Source: a virus
Direction: 5' to 3' (one strand)
DNA: 29,128 bases
IMG/VR virus record: IMGVR_UViG_3300043427_000500
Span: 1-29,128 of that record
Below are positions 27,997-29,128 of this stretch, piece by piece. How positions within the stretch are numbered: the stretch's first letter is position 1; each line of letters starts with the position of its first letter. Position numbers and translations under genes: made by a program. The notes below the pieces were generated by a model. That model was not told the DNA's origin. It was given only the letters and a program-made list of their open reading frames with translations, and searched no databases.

Positions 27997-28424
27997 ACGA
28001 CCTACGAAAAGCAGCGGGAGAAGCGCTGGAAGCGCTGGAAGCGTTAGAGGATGTGCCGTACATGTCAAACAAGGATGACTACGAGCGGCTAGAAAGGGTT
28101 AAAACGGCCCTGCGCCAAGTACTTGTCGATGCCGACGACACATCGGAAAATCATGTCGATGAAACGGTGAAAAGCGAACATGAGCCGGTGGCAGAGATTC
28201 AAGCCGAAGATATGGGGAAACCATTTAACGCAATACGGGTGACGGTTCATTTCTACGCAGAAGTGCCTGCTGTGGGTACGAAACTCTACACCGCACCACC
28301 AAAGCAATGGGTCGGGCTGACGGATGAGGAGTGTCGAGAAATTTTTGACGCTTGCGAAACAACCGACCGTGGCTATGTGCTTGCAATGGTAGAGGCCAAG
28401 CTAAAGGAGAAGAACAAGTGGTAA
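27993..28424 (+). CDS. Early cassette protein, paralogue B (WVGLT motif)
   Basis: 143 aa with the same layout as the protein at 27169: a Leu/Glu-rich start (AAGEALEALEALEDVPYMSN), ERVKTALRQVLVDADDTSEN, EHEPVAEIQAEDMG, then PPKQWVGLTDEECREIFDAC and VEAKLKEKNKW. The DNA has a triple GCGCTGGAA-type triplet run at 28023-28049 and 28 of 29 bases identical to paralogue A over 28299-28327. It is a duplicate with a diverged middle. The function is unknown. Confidence 0.7.
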   Translation: MNDLRKAAGEALEALEALEDVPYMSNKDDYERLERVKTALRQVLVDADDTSENHVDETVKSEHEPVAEIQAEDMGKPFNAIRVTVHFYAEVPAVGTKLYTAPPKQWVGLTDEECREIFDACETTDRGYVLAMVEAKLKEKNKW

Positions 28425-28474
28425 ATATCGTAATCGGGCTACGACTGAAAGAACCAAGCTAAAGGAGAAGAACA
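28396..28474 (+). repeat. 21-bp direct repeat carrying a ribosome-binding site
   Basis: The same 21 bases, ending CTAAAGGAGAAGAACA, occur at 28396-28416 (inside the end of paralogue B) and 28454-28474 (before the next gene), 58 bases apart start to start. A shorter version (CTAAAGGAGAAGAA) ends paralogue A at about 27540. The second copy supplies AAGGAG at 8 bases from the TTG start at 28476. Confidence 0.85.
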
Positions 28475-28475
28475 G

Positions 28476-28673
28476 TTGAAAACCTATCTTGCAGGCGAGG
28501 CTGTGTGGAGACGGCCAGCCGATCAATCGCCACCACGAGGTGTCAAGATGCTTCTTTTGAACCCTGGAGGTGTGTGCGTAATCGGTGCTTGGGCTGATTG
28601 GGCTCTGGCTTGGGCTCCGCTGCCTAAAGTTCAGGGCGAAATCAAGGAACTACTTATAAAGGGAATGGCATGA
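28476..28673 (+). CDS. Small conserved phage protein, DUF551-like C-terminus, unknown function
   Basis: 65 aa from a TTG start chosen for its AAGGAG site at eight bases. PADQSPPRGVKMLLLNPGGV, CVIGAWADWALAWAPLPKVQ is the pattern of a common small phage family (PP.G.KLL.L..GGV..IG.W...W.PLPK) resembling DUF551 ends. The unusual start and the repeated site upstream suggest that this gene was placed by recombination. It overlaps the next gene by ATGA. Confidence 0.65.
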   Translation: MKTYLAGEAVWRRPADQSPPRGVKMLLLNPGGVCVIGAWADWALAWAPLPKVQGEIKELLIKGMA

Positions 28674-28948
28674 GTGGCGATCACAATATGAAGGATTCTT
28701 TTGAGTGCCCAAGGTGTGGGCATTGCTGTGCGGTTGATGAATGGGAAGGTCAAGATAACGTGAACCATCCTAAGCACTACACGTCTCATCCGTCTGGCGT
28801 AGAGTGCATCGAGATCACGGAGCATATGAACTTCAACCTTGGTAATGCTACGAAATACGTTTGGAGATCGAGCTTAAAGGGTAAAAATGTTGAAGATCTC
28901 AAGAAGGCTATTTGGTACTTGGAAAGAGAGATAGCGAGGATAGGATGA
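28670..28948 (+). CDS. DUF3310 protein with N-terminal zinc ribbon
   Basis: 92 aa. CPRCGHCC (about residues 13-20) is an added Cys cluster, probably a zinc knuckle. VNHPKHYTSHPSGVECIEIT (about 31-50) and the block MNFNLGNATKYVWRSSLKG...EDLKKAIWYLEREI is the DUF3310 core seen in very many phages. Some annotations call this family a nucleotide kinase, but no nucleotide-binding loop is visible here, so I leave function open. It is ATGA-coupled to both neighbours. Confidence 0.82.
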   Translation: MSGDHNMKDSFECPRCGHCCAVDEWEGQDNVNHPKHYTSHPSGVECIEITEHMNFNLGNATKYVWRSSLKGKNVEDLKKAIWYLEREIARIG

Positions 28949-29128
28949 CTGACGAGCAAAAGAAGATTCTTACTTACCTGAGAAAACGTAAGACACCAGC
29001 AGACTTAAAGTCAGTGAGGCTACAAACAAAGATCGACAAGCAAACGGCGGTCAACTGCCTAAATTCTCTTTTAAGAAAAGGATGTATCAAGACGTGTGTA
29101 CAAATCAATGTGTATGCAAAGGAGCGTG
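28945..29128 (+). CDS. Winged-helix DNA-binding protein, truncated by the window end
   Basis: At least 61 codons from the ATGA overlap at 28945, with no stop before the window end. TDEQKKILTYLRKRKTPADL, KSVRLQTKIDKQTAVNCLNS and LLRKGCIKTC form a winged helix: three helices with a recognition helix (DKQTAVNCLNSLLRKG), then a wing. It is probably a small regulator. Further length and family cannot be seen. Confidence 0.65.
   Translation, partial: MTDEQKKILTYLRKRKTPADLKSVRLQTKIDKQTAVNCLNSLLRKGCIKTCVQINVYAKER

Overview
The window is part of a tailed double-stranded DNA phage genome, most likely a short-tailed (podovirus-type) virus of a Gram-negative bacterium. The main evidence is one long rightward late operon in the order portal, scaffold, SU10-like (DUF5309-type) major capsid protein, head-tail adaptor, tail nozzle, large Ala/Gln-rich candidate ejection proteins, tail fibres and lysis genes, with no tape-measure/tail-tube/sheath set. 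Genes are packed, often with 4-base ATGA overlaps. No integrase, CI-type repressor, tRNA, insertion sequence or CRISPR array is visible. No polymerase, helicase or terminase is visible either, apart from a possible terminase tail at base 1, so the genome continues on both sides.

Layout. (1) 1-9.6 kb, head and neck: portal, a Pro/Asn/Gln-rich protein ending in a GEYVI-type motif, scaffold, major capsid protein, a terminator, a small protein, a glycosyltransferase-like enzyme, adaptor, nozzle-like protein and a probable appendage protein. (2) 9.6-14.6 kb: a small GNAT-like protein and four Ala/Gln-rich proteins, probably the internal/ejection set. (3) 14.6-19.4 kb: a repeat-built tail fibre, a small partner, a glycine-rich adhesin, a 2OG-Fe(II) oxygenase-like enzyme and a common phage tail-region protein. 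(4) 19.4-21.9 kb: lysis, with a GH108-type endolysin and three small membrane proteins, interrupted by a metallophosphoesterase carrying an N-terminal helix-turn-helix.

(5) 25.5-21.8 kb on the minus strand is a recombination operon. It contains an Erf-type annealing protein, a winged-helix protein, a NinB-like mediator, a YbcO/DUF1364-like putative nuclease, a YqaJ/lambda-Exo-type exonuclease and a small protein with an SSB-like acidic C-terminal tip (DDDDSVPF). It opens with three tiny genes, two of them (44 and 32 aa) below the usual ORF cutoffs. The operon meets the late operon tail to tail with a 71-bp overlap and no visible terminator.

(6) 25.6-29.1 kb, rightward early region: a PD-(D/E)XK-like protein lacking the usual catalytic lysine, a long hairpin terminator, about 340 bp of non-coding but hairpin-rich DNA, a replication-protein-like gene, then a cassette of small overlapping genes. 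These include two paralogues, an AlpA/excisionase-like HTH protein, a zinc-ribbon DUF3310 protein and a winged-helix gene that runs off the end.

The parts that look least described are the hairpin-rich RNA candidate at 26.19-26.31 kb, the micro-genes heading the recombination operon, the SSB-like protein, the lysis cassette with its embedded HTH-phosphoesterase, and the capsid-gene terminator that abuts the next start codon. All functional calls come from reading motifs by eye; no database search was run.
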